DNA of 64,000 nt from Iamia sp038233075 (GTDB lineage: Bacteria; Actinomycetota; Acidimicrobiia; Acidimicrobiales; Iamiaceae), in NCBI GenBank assembly GCA_038233075.1, contig JBBSMQ010000020.1:4604-68603 (forward strand), given 5' to 3'. The number at the start of each line of letters is the position of its first letter. Within the stretch, counting starts at the first letter, position 1. Below, in pieces: positions 25,999 through 35,341 of this stretch. The notes beneath the pieces were generated by a model that made no database searches, was not told the DNA's origin, and was given only the letters and a program-made list of their open reading frames with translations. Position numbers and translations under genes: made by a program.

Positions 25999-26631
25999 AT
26001 GACGGTTGACGGGACCGCCCGGTGCGAGGAGCTGACCGCGACGGGCAACGTCCCACCTCTCGTGGCCGAGGTGATCGCTCGGGCCCGCGCTCTCGACTTC
26101 CCCTTCTCGGTCCACCCGGCCACTGGTCGACTGCTGGCGGTGCTGGCCGGCGGCGTCGAGGGCGGGATCATCGGCGAGACGGGGTCCGGGACGGGTGTCG
26201 GCGTGGCGTGGATGCTGTCGACCGCCTGCCCGGGGACCCGGATCGTCAGCATCGAGCTCGACGGCGAGCGGGCGAGACAGAGCGCCGAGCTCTTCGCCGG
26301 TCACCCCGAGGTCACGATCCTCCAAGGCGACGCCAACCAGCTCGCTGAGCACGGTCCGTTCGACCTCCTCGTACTCGACGCTCCGAGCACGCCAGGACCG
26401 CTTGACCGAGCTGTCCTCGACCCGGGAGTCCACCTGACCCCGGGCGGCGTCCTGGTCAAGGACGACCTGTGGCCGTTGACCTCGTGGCCACCGCGCACGC
26501 CCGACGGGACGGAGGACCGGGCGCGGATCCGCTGGCTCTCGGATCCCCGCATGTTCACCACGGAGGTGACAGTGGCCGAGGGCTACGCCGTGCAGATCGC
26601 CCGCCGCCGGCCGGCCGGCGCCTCCCCGTGA
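25999..26631 (+). CDS. class I SAM-dependent methyltransferase, O-methyltransferase-like
   Basis: 210 aa from ATG 25999 (SD-like GGGGAG 8 nt upstream). SAM-binding motif I IIGETGSGTGVGVAWML, acidic motif II IVSIELDGERA, motif IV FDLLVLDAPS and LTPGGVLVKDDLWPL resemble caffeoyl-CoA-type O-methyltransferases. The catalytic metal ligands are not obvious. Its stop overlaps the start of the following P-loop gene (GTGA). Confidence 0.75.
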   Translation: MTVDGTARCEELTATGNVPPLVAEVIARARALDFPFSVHPATGRLLAVLAGGVEGGIIGETGSGTGVGVAWMLSTACPGTRIVSIELDGERARQSAELFAGHPEVTILQGDANQLAEHGPFDLLVLDAPSTPGPLDRAVLDPGVHLTPGGVLVKDDLWPLTSWPPRTPDGTEDRARIRWLSDPRMFTTEVTVAEGYAVQIARRRPAGASP

Positions 26632-27161
26632 CCGGCTCGCTGCTGGTGGTCACCGGCCCGCCCGGGGCGGGGAAGTCGACGGTGGCGCACTCTTTGGCGG
26701 CGCGCCACGAGACCAGTGCGGTGATCGTGGGTGACGGCTTCTTCGCCTTCCTCGCTCGCGGCGCCATCGCGCCGTGGTTGCCGGCTGCCGCAACCCAGAA
26801 CGCAGTGGTGGTCGACGCCGCCGCCGGCGCAGCCGGGCGCTTCGCCCGGGGCGGTTACGCCACCGTCTATGACGGCGTGGTGGGGCCCTGGTTCCTCGAG
26901 GGCTTCCTCGCCGCCACCGGCCTCGACCAGCTCGACTACGTGATCCTCCTGCCGTCGGTCGAGCGCTGCGTCGAGCGGGTGGTGACCCGTCGCGACCATG
27001 GCTTCACCGATGTGCCCGCCACCCGCAAGATGCACCGCGAGTTCGTTGTTGCCGAGGTCGCCGCCCGCCATGTGCTGGTCGACCCACCCGGCGTCACCAC
27101 CGTGGCAGACGAGATCCTGGCCGCCCAGTCAAGCGGCGCCCTCCGTGTCGAGGCACCCTGA
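26628..27161 (+). CDS. P-loop NTPase, small-molecule kinase-like
   Basis: 177 aa from GTG 26628, overlapping the previous stop by 4 nt. Walker A GPPGAGKST at residues 9-17; a lid-like RRDHGFTDVPATRKMHREF segment (~125-143) suggests a phosphotransferase of the shikimate-kinase/chloramphenicol-phosphotransferase type. Substrate unknown. Co-transcribed with the methyltransferase. Confidence 0.75.
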   Translation: MTGSLLVVTGPPGAGKSTVAHSLAARHETSAVIVGDGFFAFLARGAIAPWLPAAATQNAVVVDAAAGAAGRFARGGYATVYDGVVGPWFLEGFLAATGLDQLDYVILLPSVERCVERVVTRRDHGFTDVPATRKMHREFVVAEVAARHVLVDPPGVTTVADEILAAQSSGALRVEAP

Positions 27162-27276
27162 GCAGGACCCACCGGTGTCACCTGTGCGTGCCGACAGAGC
27201 ACATCCCCTTTGGCGGGGTCTGAGCCTTGGTGGCGCTGGCCACCAGACCCCGGACCACGTGGGTTCCGATGCAGGC

Positions 27277-27765
27277 TCAGGCGTCGTCGCGCTCGTCGCA
27301 GCGGGCGTCGAAGGTGATGGGCACCGGTCCGGCGGAGGTGGGGCTGCCGTCGATGGCCACCGGCTGGGCCTCCCCGGAGGCCTGGATGCGGGCGCCCTTG
27401 ACCCGAGCCGAGGTGATCTCGCCGGGGGCATCGCCGGTCTCGCCCCGACGGGCCCAGGCCTCGTCACCGAAGGCGGTCACGGGCTGGTCGCCCTCGGTGA
27501 TGGTCACGCCGGTGGAGGTGGGGACGCCGGTCTCGCCGTCGGCCTCCACGCCCACCACGGCCTGGAGGACGAGGCCGTCGTCGGTGCGGCCCACGACGAA
27601 CACGGTCGTGCCGTCGAGGAGGCAGCCGTCGACCTGGAAGGTGGTGGCGTCGCCGTCGACGGTCACCCGGGCGGTCCGGTCCGCGAACGCCGGCTCCCGG
27701 CTGCACCCGGCAAGGGTCGCCGTCAGGGCCAGGCCCAGGGCGACAAGGGTAGGCAGCGGGCGCAC
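27277..27765 (-). CDS. putative lipoprotein of unknown function
   Basis: 162 aa. Signal peptide MRPLPTLVALGLALTATLAG with lipobox LAGC at residues 18-21, then a beta-rich domain with two further Cys (C47 region VDGCLLDG and C-terminal ARCDERDDA) that could form a disulfide. Contains no domain I recognise; resembles short actinobacterial antigen-like lipoproteins in layout only. Confidence 0.65.
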   Translation of the reverse strand: MRPLPTLVALGLALTATLAGCSREPAFADRTARVTVDGDATTFQVDGCLLDGTTVFVVGRTDDGLVLQAVVGVEADGETGVPTSTGVTITEGDQPVTAFGDEAWARRGETGDAPGEITSARVKGARIQASGEAQPVAIDGSPTSAGPVPITFDARCDERDDA

Positions 27766-27797
27766 AGCCCCAGGGTAGGGACGCCACCCACGGGTGT

Positions 27798-27843
27798 GAC
27801 CGCAGTGCTGACGGTCACGGGGCGTCTCTCAGTGCTGCGGTTC
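27798..27843. repeat. palindromic repeat family C, copy 1
   Basis: ACCGCAGTGCTGACGGTCAC … CTCTCAGTGCTGCGGTT: inverted-repeat ends [A]CCGCAGTGCTGA / TCAG-x-x-CTGCGGT. Immediately downstream of the lipoprotein promoter region. Confidence 0.7.
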
Positions 27844-27866
27844 TGTGTGGGAGAGAGCTGCCCGTC

Positions 27867-27914
27867 GAAACGGCAGTGGTGACGGTCACGGGGTGTCTTT
27901 CAGGGGTGCGGTTC
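27867..27914. repeat. palindromic repeat family C, copy 2
   Basis: AAACGGCAGTGGTGACGGTC … TCAGGGGTGCGGTT; same layout and the same internal GACGGTCACGGGG as copy 1, 23 nt further on, next to the stop of the hydrolase at 27927. Confidence 0.7.
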
Positions 27915-27926
27915 GTCCGATGGACG

Positions 27927-28811
27927 TCAGCGAGGGGTGGTCGCCCCCTCGCCGAGGGCCCGGACCTCGGCGGCCACCACGTCGGGGGCCTCCAGCGGCG
28001 GCCAGTGGCCCACATCGGCCAGGCGCACGATCCGCGGGGTGCCGCCCGCTCGCTGCTCGACACCTTCGATCATGTGGGCGCCTGACACCGGGTCGACGCC
28101 GCCCCACACGTAGGTGGTTGGGAGGTCGGTGGTGAGCGCCGCCGCCCACCGGTCGGCGAACTGCACCCGCTGGGGGATGTAGCTCAACAGCTCGTGCATG
28201 AGGGCCACGCCCCCGCCGTCGGCCAGGGACGCATGCATCTCGGCCAGCTCGGCCCGGTCGGCCGGGATTCGCGTCCCCCAGGTGCCCTCGATGGCGTCGA
28301 CGAAGGACTCCTCGGTGATGGCCGCCGCCAGCTCGGCACCGTGGTCGGGGTCGCGCAGCATCTGCTGGCCCGCGGTGGGGCGGTGGAGGTCCGGGTAGAG
28401 CCCGCCGTTCATCCACACCACGGCTGTGAGGGCGACCGGCAGGGTGCCGTCGGTCCGGCGGGCCACCAGCTCCTGGCCCACCGTGGCGCCGTAGTCGTGG
28501 GCGGCCAGCAGCGTGGAGGTGACGCCCCGGGCGGCCCACATCGCCTCCACCGCATCCGCCGCCCCGGCCACCGTCGGCGGCTCCCCCGGGGTCTTGGCCG
28601 ACGCCCCGAAGCCCGGCAGGTCGAGGGTGAGCACGCGCCAGCCCTTCCCCAGGTGGTCGAGCACGGGGGCCACGTCGAGCGACGACGACGGGTACCCGTG
28701 GAGGAAGGTCACCGGTGTGCCCTCCGGGTCGCCCCGATCGTAGGTGGCCACTGCGTGGCCCCCGACGTGGATGTGGTCGGCGGCGGCGCGCCAGCGCTCC
28801 CAGGTGTGCAT
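27927..28811 (-). CDS. alpha/beta hydrolase with Asp nucleophile (epoxide hydrolase/dehalogenase-like)
   Basis: 294 aa. Oxyanion motif TFLHGYPSSSLD, nucleophile elbow AHDYGATVG with Asp instead of Ser, and C-terminal His in DVGHWPPLEAP; acid probably in the VWGGVDPV segment. The Asp nucleophile points to epoxide hydrolase or haloalkane-dehalogenase chemistry rather than an esterase. Cytosolic. Confidence 0.85.
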   Translation of the reverse strand: MHTWERWRAAADHIHVGGHAVATYDRGDPEGTPVTFLHGYPSSSLDVAPVLDHLGKGWRVLTLDLPGFGASAKTPGEPPTVAGAADAVEAMWAARGVTSTLLAAHDYGATVGQELVARRTDGTLPVALTAVVWMNGGLYPDLHRPTAGQQMLRDPDHGAELAAAITEESFVDAIEGTWGTRIPADRAELAEMHASLADGGGVALMHELLSYIPQRVQFADRWAAALTTDLPTTYVWGGVDPVSGAHMIEGVEQRAGGTPRIVRLADVGHWPPLEAPDVVAAEVRALGEGATTPR

Positions 28812-28936
28812 GGCCTGAGCCTGCCATCACCGCTCGGACCTTGGACGCGTCACCACCGCCAGCGGTGCCGTACCGTCCAAAGTTGCGGGCTGCGGAGGCG
28901 CGGCGAGCGGGACGGGGCTCTGGTAGACGACCGGAG

Positions 28937-30172
28937 ATGGGCATCACCTCCATGTCAGAGCGGTACGAGCGCCCGGACTGGGTGCGTCGCCTCAACGCGA
29001 TGGGCCCGGCCGCCGGCGGCGCCGACCGCATGGTGCCGATCGCGGCCGACCACCTGATCGACCATGCCCGGACCTCGACCGGGGTCACCGACCCCGGCGA
29101 CCTGGGCGACAGGGACTGGGAAGGGACGTTTGCGGGCCCTCGTCGACGCGATCAACGGCAGCGACCTCCACGTGGTGGGCCGCATGCTCACGCGGGAGGA
29201 GCCGCTGCGCGGCGTCCGCACCCGGTTCCTCCTGGCCGAGGGGTGGCGCCGGGACCCGGGCATCGCCGAGGAGGTCATCGAGGCCCCCATCGTGGTCACC
29301 GGCCCGGCCCGCTCGGGGACCACCATCCTCTTCGAGCTGCTCGGCCTCGATCGCGGTCTCCGCACCCCGATCGCCACCGATGTGCTCCACCCGGCTCCTC
29401 CGCCGGGCACCACCCCGGAGGAGGTTGCGGCCATGACCGAGGCCGAGCAGGAGCTGTGGGCCGACGTGCAGCCCGAGTTCGCGTCCATCCACGAGCTGCG
29501 GTCGGACCTTCCCGTCGAGTGCATCACCCTGTGCTCGCCGTCGTTCGCCGGGAGCCACTGGCCCATGCTGCTCGCCGACCTGGGTGCGTGGGTGCCGGAC
29601 CTGGCCGCCGACCTGGCCTTCCACCGGGCCGTCCTCCAGACCGTCCAGCGGGGTCGGGACCCGAAGCGGTGGCTGCTCAAGACGCCGGGCTACCTGACCA
29701 TGCTCGACGACCTGCTGGCCGCCTATCCCGACGCCTGCATCATCCAGACCCACCGCGACCCGGCCAAGACCATGCCCTCGACGGTGAGCACCGTGGCCAT
29801 GATCCTCTGGCTGCGCACCGACGCGATCGACCTCGACGCCCTGGCCCCCTGATCGGGACGATCTTCGGGGATGCCCTCACCACGGTGGGCCGCCGGCGCC
29901 TCGACGGCTCCCTGCCCGATCGCTTCGGCGACGTCCGCCTCGGTGACCTCATGGCTGACCCGGTGGCCGCCATCGAGGGCGCCTACGACGGCATCGGCCG
30001 GGAGACGGCCCCTCCGCACCGTGACGCCGTCGTCTCCTACCTGCGGGACAAGCCCCGCGCCAAGCACGGCGCCCACCACTACATGGCCGAGGACTGGGGC
30101 TTCGACCCGGACACGCTCCACGCTGAGCTGGCCGAGTACATGGCCCAGTTCGAGGTCGTCGTCGAGCCCTGA
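28937..30172 (+). pseudogene. sulfotransferase family protein with two frameshifts
   Basis: PAPS-type sulfotransferase fold: IVVTGPARSGTTILFELLGL (5-prime phosphosulfate loop), RWLLKTPGYLTMLDDLLAAY, and IIQTHRDPAKTMPSTVS (3-prime phosphate site). The N-terminus (from ATG 28937 or 28952, MSERYERPDWVRRLN) is in one frame until ~29127, the main body in a second, and the C-terminus (GPLIGTIFGDALTTV … MAQFEVVVEP) in the first again from ~29847. Single-base indels in C/G runs explain both. About 410 aa when corrected. Confidence 0.8.
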
Positions 30173-30311
30173 GCCGCCCCGCCCGGACCGGCCGCTCAGC
30201 TCCGACCCATCCGCCACCCTGCGCTGCACACCCGCGGTCGGACCGCGCTCCGGGGGTGCTCCGGTCACCACTGCGAGGTCCAGGAGCCGGCGGTGAGAGG
30301 GTCGGAGGCCG

Positions 30312-30899
30312 TCAGGGGGTGCGACCCATGAAGGCGAGGACCCGGGCCTGCGCGTGGGCGTCGTCGGGAACCTCCACCCGCGGGCCGTAGTGGCCGCTGG
30401 CACGCATGGCCTCGTCGGTCGCAGGGTCCATCCCGTCGACCATCTGGGCCAGGCGCCGCACCTCCTCGGGGTCGAGGCCCTCGTCCAGGCCGGTGGCCCG
30501 GGTCGGATCCCAGGTGTGCACCAGGAGGTCGGGCAGGCCAGCGGAGGCCCAGGCCTCGGCGAGGGTCACCTCGCCCATGGGGGTGGCCCGGCGGGCGCTG
30601 TCAGTGGCCGGAGCGTCGAGCGCCGCCAGGAGCGCGTCGCGCAGCGTCCGCCACGCGCCCACCGGGTCGGTCGTGGCCGAGGGCATCGGTGGCGCCTCGC
30701 CGCCCCAGCCCTCGAGGAAGAACGGCGCCATCCACCCCACGAGGTGGTCGACGACGTCGCGGGCCGCCCATCCCTCGCAGGGCGCGTCGTGGTCCCAGGC
30801 GTCGTCAGGCACGGCCTCGACCCGGCGGGTCAGGTCGACCGCCACCCGGCGGGTGCGGTCGGCGAGGTCGTCGTGGGCGGAGAGGGTGTCAGTGTCCAT
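30312..30899 (-). CDS. TIGR03086/maleylpyruvate isomerase-like metal-binding protein
   Basis: 195 aa of the DinB/mycothiol-dependent superfamily. MDTDTLSAHDDLADRTRRVA start, PCEGWAARDVVDHLVGWMAP carrying the first metal His, and GLPDLLVHTWDPTRATG with the second His-x-W-D motif, as in TIGR03086 proteins. Probably a mycothiol-dependent enzyme or binding protein; substrate unknown. Confidence 0.82.
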   Translation of the reverse strand: MDTDTLSAHDDLADRTRRVAVDLTRRVEAVPDDAWDHDAPCEGWAARDVVDHLVGWMAPFFLEGWGGEAPPMPSATTDPVGAWRTLRDALLAALDAPATDSARRATPMGEVTLAEAWASAGLPDLLVHTWDPTRATGLDEGLDPEEVRRLAQMVDGMDPATDEAMRASGHYGPRVEVPDDAHAQARVLAFMGRTP

Positions 30900-31027
30900 G
30901 GTAGGTAGACGCCAGGGACAGGTTCCGCTCATCGGTGGGGACAGGGTCCGAGCCTCGGTCGGGGTCGCCGTCACGGCCCGGCGGCACCGCCGGCGGACCG
31001 GTGGCCCGCAGCCCGGCGGGCAACCGG

Positions 31028-32133
31028 TCAGGTCGGCAGGGTGATGACCGAGGCGGTGGGGGTGGCGATCGGGCCCTCGGGGAGCATGAAGCGCCAGAAC
31101 ACGAGGCCGAAGGGCCGGCCCTCCGTGGTGATCCAGTTGGGTCGGCCGGGGTCGCGGTGGGCGACGACCACCTCGACCTCGCCGTCCGGGCCGACCTCGG
31201 CCTGGGCCCGGTTGAGGCTCACCGGGCCCCGCAGGTAGTCGAAGGTCTGTAGCTGGCGGTTCCAGAGCGAGACGTTGGCGCAACGGCACTCGGGCCACCG
31301 GGCTCGGATCACCAGCGCCTGGTCGGGGTCGAGGAGGTACGGCGCCATGGAGTAGGCGGCATCGGCGGCGGCGAGGGCGTGGGTGCCAGGGGGCACCGGC
31401 GGCGGGACCTCGTGGGGGACCCGCGACACGAAGTCCGGCGACTCGCCTTCGCCGGGCTTGGCCATCGACTCGAGGGTGCGGCTGCGCACGTAGGTCGCCA
31501 TGCGTCGGATCGACGCCGCCACCGTCTCGTCGGTGGGCGCTGCCGGACCCTCGGAGACATCGCCGTCGACCAGCTCGATGGTCAGAGCCAGGTCGGGCGC
31601 CGGCGGCGAGGCGGGGGGCTCGGGGCCCTCCCAGTAGTGGCGGACGGTGAGGCGCGAGGCATCGGGGGCCAGAGGCAACCAGCCGCGATCTCGTGCGGGA
31701 CCCCCCACGGTGATCTCGAACGAGCCGTCGGCGTCCACGTCGTACTCGGCGTCGTTGAGCACGCCCACGGTGCCCGAGGGAAGGCGCCGTCCTCGGCCGA
31801 CGCCTCGACGGTGACCGAGACGTAGACGGCGCCACCGGTGCGGCCCCGGACCCGGTAGGTGCCGGCCGGGCTCACCGGGGCGTCGTGGTACATGGCGTCG
31901 GCGTTGTCGCCGAGCGCCTTGCGCCACGGGGTGACGATGGCCCGGAACGTCGGGTGGGCGACGTCCTGCTCCAGCTGGGTCTCGATGCCGGTGCCCAGGT
32001 GGTGGAGGATCACCCGCAGGCCCTCGGCCCGGTCGACCGGGTCGGTGAGGCCCCACTCCTCGCCGGCGTAGCGGTCGCCCACCTCCCGCAGGGTGGCCAG
32101 CAACTCGTCGAAGGCCTGCCCGCTGGCGCTCAT
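31028..32133 (-). pseudogene. DUF1214 domain protein, frameshifted
   Basis: N-terminal part from ATG 32133 (MSASGQAFDELLATLREVGD) reads to about 31790, then the frame changes at GAGGGAAGGCGCCG and continues SGTVGVLNDAEYDVDADGSF … LWNRQLQTFDYLRGPVSLNR, PNWITTEGRPFGLVFWRFML to the stop at 31028. The C-terminal half carries the DUF1214 pattern. About 368 aa when corrected; otherwise complete. Confidence 0.75.
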
Positions 32134-32228
32134 CGTCGCCCCCTGGTGTCGGTCACGCGGCCGCACGGTACCCGGGGCCCAGTCGGGTCGCCGGGCCACC
32201 CGCCGGTGTCCGTCGCCGGTGCCCGAAC

Positions 32229-32286
32229 GTACTGGCAGGCGGATCGGCCGTGGGGACGACCAGATCGCCTGCCACTTCGGCTCGGG
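32229..32286. repeat. palindromic repeat family B, copy 1
   Basis: TACTGGCAGGCGGATC … AGATCGCCTGCCACTTCGG; arms TGGCAGGCG/CGCCTGCCA around a CGGCCGT…GACCAG core. Structure parallels family A with a different arm sequence. Confidence 0.7.
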
Positions 32287-32301
32287 CGATGGGCCCCGGT
32301 C

Positions 32302-32359
32302 GTACTGGCAGGGGAAACGGTCGTGGTGGTGACCAGATCGTCTGCCACGTCGGCTCGGG
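32302..32359. repeat. palindromic repeat family B, copy 2
   Basis: TACTGGCAGGGGAAACGG … CAGATCGTCTGCCACGTCGG, same length (58 nt) as copy 1 and 73 nt downstream of it. It ends just beside the stop of the gene at 32367. Confidence 0.7.
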
Positions 32360-32366
32360 GGGAGCC

Positions 32367-33008
32367 TCAGTCGGGGAGGGGCCAGGTGCGGGCTGCGTCG
32401 GCCAGGGCGTCGATGAGGGCCCGGGTCGGTGGGCTGAGGCCGTCGGGACCGGGTCGGGGAGAGCGGGGCGACCGGCCCCGCACCCGCGGTGGCAGCTCCA
32501 GCTGCACACCCCCGCCGGGGGCCAGGTTCACCGGGTTGTCGGGGTGCAGGCCCCGCAGGCCCGGCGGGATGGCATCGATATCGGTGACCACCTCGTAGCC
32601 GTCGAGGGCGGGCTCGACGTGGGCGGTGACGTGGTCGGCCAGCTCGCGGTTCGACCCGCCGGCCAGCAGGCTCGTCCACAACCCGCGTCGCCCGTAGCCG
32701 TGCACGGTGACGACCACCTCGACGTGGTCGAGGAACCCGGCCAGGACGGGCGACGAGCCCGGTCGCACCTGCGTCGAGGGCAGGTGCACGTCGAGCGTGC
32801 GGGGATGAAGGACCCCGTAGTACGAGGCCCCCGATGTCTCGGCCGCGGCCGAGGCCACCACGTCGGTCACGGCTTCCAGCTCACCCCCGTGGAAGGCCAT
32901 GAACCCGAACCGGGAGCGCAGCGCCACCCGTTCGGAGACACCGGGGTGGGCCAGGAGGGCTGCAAACGGGTCGGGGGCGTCGCAGATGCGCCGCTCCTCT
33001 GCTCCCAC
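32367..33008 (-). CDS. poly-gamma-glutamate hydrolase-like (PF05908) protein
   Basis: 213 aa. FGFMAFHGGELEAVTDVVAS (metal His, Glu), TSGASYYGV, and VVVTVHGYGRRGLWTSLLAG (second His) followed by GGSNRELADHVTAHV are the conserved blocks of the PGA hydrolase/zinc amidohydrolase family first known from phages and Bacillus. Such enzymes cut gamma-glutamyl bonds. No signal peptide, so the substrate would be cytoplasmic; enzyme activity is inferred. Confidence 0.75.
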   Translation of the reverse strand: MGAEERRICDAPDPFAALLAHPGVSERVALRSRFGFMAFHGGELEAVTDVVASAAAETSGASYYGVLHPRTLDVHLPSTQVRPGSSPVLAGFLDHVEVVVTVHGYGRRGLWTSLLAGGSNRELADHVTAHVEPALDGYEVVTDIDAIPPGLRGLHPDNPVNLAPGGGVQLELPPRVRGRSPRSPRPGPDGLSPPTRALIDALADAARTWPLPD

Positions 33009-33122
33009 CGGCGCAGCCTCCCACGACCGGGTCGGCGGTCCCGGGGTCAGAGCCTTGGCGGGTCCACTGGCGCCCTGAGGTGGGGCCGTCGGAGCGACGG
33101 GGTCTCGCCCGGCGGCGACGAC

Positions 33123-34286
33123 TCAGGAGACGCCGGCGAGGGGCTGGTCCTCGTGACGCTCGGCGTGACGGGCGTAAGCCCACCCCGGGCCGCGGAACAC
33201 GAAGCCCAGCCGGTCGGACCAGTCCGGGGCAGCGGCCACGTCGCGCAGGATGTCGAGGTGCTCGTGGGTGGCGATGTGGGCCGGGTTGAAGGTGCCGATG
33301 TTCTTGGTCAGGCCGTACCGGACGGGCTCGTCCTCCCGCGCGAAGGTGCCGAACAGGCGGTCCCAGATGATCAGGATGCTGCCGTGGTTGCGGTCCAGGT
33401 ACTGACCGTTGCTCCCGTGGTGGGCCCGGTGGTGCGACGGCGTGTTGAGCACCTCCTCCAGCGGCCCCAGCTTCCCGATGGCATCGGTGTGGATCCAGAA
33501 CTGGTACAGCAGGTTGACGCCGCGTGCCGTCTCGATGAGCTCGGGCCGGAACCCGAGCAGGGCCAGAGCTCCCACGGGGATGAACATGCCGAAGGCGTCG
33601 GCAACGGGCTGGCGCAGGGCGGTCGAGAGGTTGTACCGCTCGCTGGAGTGGTGGACCACGTGGATGGCCCACATGAGCCGGCTCTCGTGCATGAGCCGGT
33701 GGTTCCAGTAGTAGATGGCGTCCCAGGCCAGGATGGCCCCACCCACTGTCAGGGCGCCGGTGCCGAGGTCACGTCCGCCCGGGCGGCGGTCCCACAGCCT
33801 CTGGACGGCCGTGCGCGAGGCCCAGGTGGTGGCCCCTGCGGTAATGCCGGCGGCGATGGTGGTGACCGCGGTCGACGAGACCACCCTGCGAGCAACGGCT
33901 GCCGCCCGTCGTCGGCCCCTGCGGGAGGCAGGGGGCCGATCGGGCTCGGGCGCTTCGTACCGGTCGCGTTGCACGAGGAGGTCGGCCACGGTCGTCGCTG
34001 CGGCCGCGCCCAGGGTGGTGGCCACCAGCGCCTTGCCGTAGCGGCCGCGCCCGGGTGTGACCGGGGCCAGGAGCTTGTCGAGGGCCATGGGCACGAGCAG
34101 GCTGCCCACGCCCATGGCCAGGCTGGCCAGGGTGTCGCGCCGCTCGTAGTCGGTGGGAGCGGGCGCGCCGGTGCGCTGGGCTCGACGCTTGAGGTACAGG
34201 TGCTCGGCGCCCATGCTCCCGAAGTAGAACGGGATGGCGCCCACGGTGAGGTCCAAGGGTCCCCTTTCGGTGACGGCGGGCCCCAT
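33123..34286 (-). CDS. sterol desaturase/fatty acid hydroxylase family membrane protein
   Basis: 387 aa di-iron membrane oxygenase. The three histidine clusters are present: NHRLMH, HVVHHSS and HRAHHG, plus NHGSILIIWDRLFGTF. Hydrophobic segments lie around VGAIPFYFGSMGA, LASLAMGVGSLLVPMALD, VTTIAAGITAGATTWAS, VGGAILAWDAIYYW and FGMFIPVGALALLGF. The extra ~150-residue N-terminal region makes it longer than the ~270-300 aa core. ATG 34286; divergent from the DinB-like gene. Likely hydroxylates or desaturates a lipid. Confidence 0.9.
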   Translation of the reverse strand: MGPAVTERGPLDLTVGAIPFYFGSMGAEHLYLKRRAQRTGAPAPTDYERRDTLASLAMGVGSLLVPMALDKLLAPVTPGRGRYGKALVATTLGAAAATTVADLLVQRDRYEAPEPDRPPASRRGRRRAAAVARRVVSSTAVTTIAAGITAGATTWASRTAVQRLWDRRPGGRDLGTGALTVGGAILAWDAIYYWNHRLMHESRLMWAIHVVHHSSERYNLSTALRQPVADAFGMFIPVGALALLGFRPELIETARGVNLLYQFWIHTDAIGKLGPLEEVLNTPSHHRAHHGSNGQYLDRNHGSILIIWDRLFGTFAREDEPVRYGLTKNIGTFNPAHIATHEHLDILRDVAAAPDWSDRLGFVFRGPGWAYARHAERHEDQPLAGVS

Positions 34287-34394
34287 CTTGTCCGCTGCGG
34301 CCTCGCCGATGCCCGTCGGCGCTCCGGCCGAGGTGCGTGGGCCCGCCGTCGCCGGGCAGGGTGGGCGGACCCACAACCCAGGAGACGACGCCCG

Positions 34395-34898
34395 ATGGAC
34401 GTGAGTGATCTGCTGATCGAGGCCTACGGCCGCATCCCCCCGCTGGTCGACGGGGCCGTGGACGGTCTCGACACGACGACGTTGGCCGCCTCGCCGGCAC
34501 CCGGCATCAACACCGTCGGCTGGTTGGTCTGGCACCTCACCCGGGTGCAGGACCACCACCTGGCCGAGGTCCTCGACCAGGAGCAGGTCTGGGTCACCGG
34601 CGATTGGGCGGCCCGCTTCGGCCTCGACGCCGACCCGTCGAACACTGGCTACGGCCACGACCCCGACGAGGTGGCCGCGGTCGCGCCCGACGGCCCGGAG
34701 GCGTGCACCGGCTACCTGGCGGCGGTGGCGGCGCGCACCGAGGCGTTCCTCCGGAGCCTTGGCCCCGACGACCTCGACCGAGTGGTCGACGACGCATGGG
34801 ACCCACCCGTCACCCTCGGCGTGCGCCTGGTGAGCGTGGCCGACGACGACCTCCAGCACGCCGGCCAGGCCGCCTACGCCCGCGGCCTGCTGGGCTGA
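34395..34898 (+). CDS. DinB/DUF664 family protein
   Basis: 167 aa, four-helix metal-binding fold. MDVSDLLIEAYGRIPPLVDG start, INTVGWLVWHLTRVQDHHLA containing the His-x(n)-His motif and DDLQHAGQAAYARGLLG with the third His. Members include mycothiol-dependent transferases. Function not assignable more precisely. The stop codon lies inside the first of two imperfect 41-nt repeats. Confidence 0.82.
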   Translation: MDVSDLLIEAYGRIPPLVDGAVDGLDTTTLAASPAPGINTVGWLVWHLTRVQDHHLAEVLDQEQVWVTGDWAARFGLDADPSNTGYGHDPDEVAAVAPDGPEACTGYLAAVAARTEAFLRSLGPDDLDRVVDDAWDPPVTLGVRLVSVADDDLQHAGQAAYARGLLG

Positions 34899-34960
34899 GG
34901 ACCGGGTCAGGTCGCCGACTGTGAGGTCTGCTGGGTTGAGGAGCGGGTCACGTCGGCGAC
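34887..34960 (+). repeat. imperfect tandem duplication at the DinB-like 3-prime end
   Basis: CTGCTGGGCTGAGGACCGGG (34887) recurs as CTGCTGGGTTGAGGAGCGGG (34928), with similar flanks, unit 41 nt. The first copy includes the stop codon of the gene. Confidence 0.7.
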
Positions 34961-35048
34961 CCGAGGTCTGTGGGGCTGGTGCCCGGGCCCGCCACCGCCG
35001 GTCGTCGGACCCGGTGCCGGGCGCCCGGGTGGAGGACGGCGCGCCCGG

Positions 35049-35312
35049 TCAGCGCGCCCGCCGTCGGCTCGATCGTGACCCCGCCCCGAACGCGACGATG
35101 ATCAGCGCCGCGGAGGCGATGGCCACGATCGCGCCGAGGACGTTGAGCTCGAAGATGTCGCCGGTGCCGAGGGCGTTGGCCACGAGGCCGCCGATGACCG
35201 AGCCCACCAGACCCAGGCCCAGGGTCTTGAGCAGGCCCATCCGTTGGCGACCCGGGGCGAACAGGCGGGCCAGGACCCCGACCACCAGGCCGAACAGGAT
35301 GAAACCGATCAT
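35049..35312 (-). CDS. GlsB/YeaQ/YmgE family stress membrane protein
   Basis: 87 aa. MIGFILFGLVVGVLARLFAP, GLVGSVIGGLVANALG and VLGAIVAIASAALIIVAFGA are the three short transmembrane segments of this transglycosylase-associated/stress-response family, with a basic C-terminus GSRSSRRRAR. Sits 29 nt downstream of the SDR gene on the same strand and is probably co-transcribed with it. Confidence 0.92.
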   Translation of the reverse strand: MIGFILFGLVVGVLARLFAPGRQRMGLLKTLGLGLVGSVIGGLVANALGTGDIFELNVLGAIVAIASAALIIVAFGAGSRSSRRRAR

Positions 35313-35341
35313 GGGGCCTCCTCGGACCGACCGGCACCCTT

